Assembly: GCA_003161205.1 (NCBI GenBank) | Contig: PMOU01000527.1 | Location: 1-5,177, forward strand | Length of the DNA: 5,177 bases | Direction of reading: 5' to 3' | Source of the DNA: Actinomycetota bacterium | GTDB lineage: Bacteria; Actinomycetota; Actinomycetes; Streptosporangiales; Streptosporangiaceae | Shown here: one piece after another, positions 5,057 to 5,177 of the stretch | Numbering within the stretch: position 1 is the first letter of the stretch | Layout: each line of letters opens with the position of its first letter | Program-made: the position numbers and the translations under genes | Notes under the pieces: model-generated | Told to the model about the DNA's origin: nothing | The model's database searches: none | What the model saw: the letters and a program-made list of their open reading frames with translations, nothing else

Positions 5057-5177
5057 TCAGGCCGCGACACGAAGCGCATGCGGCACGAACTGAAATTTAA
5101 TGGTCTCGATTTCCCCGAGGTATTCGCCGTCGACCTGAAACGCGATCGGGCGGGCGGAACGGACCGTGAGCGAGTCC
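5057..5177 (-). CDS. C-terminal end of a diacylglycerol/lipid-kinase-family protein (partial)
   Basis: The right edge cuts a minus-strand gene. Its last 39 codons read into a TGA at 5057-5059, and the 5' part lies beyond the window. The peptide starts DSLTVRSARPIAFQVDGEYLGE and ends HALRVAA. It resembles the C-terminal beta-sandwich of DAGK_cat/YegS-type lipid kinases, where a QxDGE segment precedes a final hydrophobic strand. Such enzymes phosphorylate diacylglycerol or related lipids at the membrane with ATP. Context supports the call: as I recall, the gene next to whiB1 in mycobacteria (Rv3218) belongs to this family and has the same orientation. The catalytic domain is not visible, so the assignment rests on this short tail and on synteny. 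Confidence 0.75.
   Translation of the reverse strand, partial: DSLTVRSARPIAFQVDGEYLGEIETIKFQFVPHALRVAA

Overview
The window comes from a high-GC actinobacterium. Codon third positions are strongly G/C, GTG starts are used, and it carries a WhiB protein, a family confined to Actinobacteria and their phages. The genus cannot be fixed from this sequence. Five genes are supported, the last cut by the right edge.

Layout: 1-284 is non-coding as far as I can see and lies downstream of a leftward operon. That operon has two genes on the minus strand: a GntR/HutC-family regulator (1981-2742) closely resembling DasR, then 31 nt further on a thiamine-diphosphate enzyme (285-1949) of the acetolactate-synthase-like family, closest in my memory to mycobacterial IlvG (Rv1820). 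A 156-bp divergent intergenic region separates this operon from a rightward cytosolic histidine kinase of the PdtaS type (2899-4395). The kinase converges on and overlaps, by 27 bp, a leftward whiB1/wblE gene (4369-4647). A 409-bp gene-free region (4648-5056) follows, holding a strong CRP-like site, a second weaker one and several perfect inverted repeats. The right edge carries the last 39 codons of a leftward diacylglycerol/lipid-kinase-family gene (5057 to the edge).

The order lipid kinase - whiB1 - pdtaS, with whiB1 and pdtaS convergent, is the one I recall from Mycobacterium (Rv3218-Rv3219-Rv3220c). In Streptomyces, dasR (SCO5231) lies a few genes from the corresponding kinase and wblE (SCO5239-SCO5240). 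The window therefore looks like a compacted version of that neighbourhood, in which dasR abuts pdtaS without the sugar-uptake genes and is joined to a TPP enzyme. These locus tags are recalled, not searched.

Functionally, the right half is a signalling cluster: a soluble kinase expected to phosphorylate an ANTAR RNA-binding response regulator encoded elsewhere, and an iron-sulfur WhiB regulator probably under cAMP-receptor-protein control. The left half is a regulator-plus-enzyme operon with unknown substrate. I see no mobile element, CRISPR array, tRNA or rRNA. The most interesting points are the CRP-like site and inverted repeats before whiB1, the overlap that encodes both C-terminal tails, the absence from this PdtaS of the cysteine pair of the mycobacterial protein, and the DasR-like/TPP-enzyme pairing.
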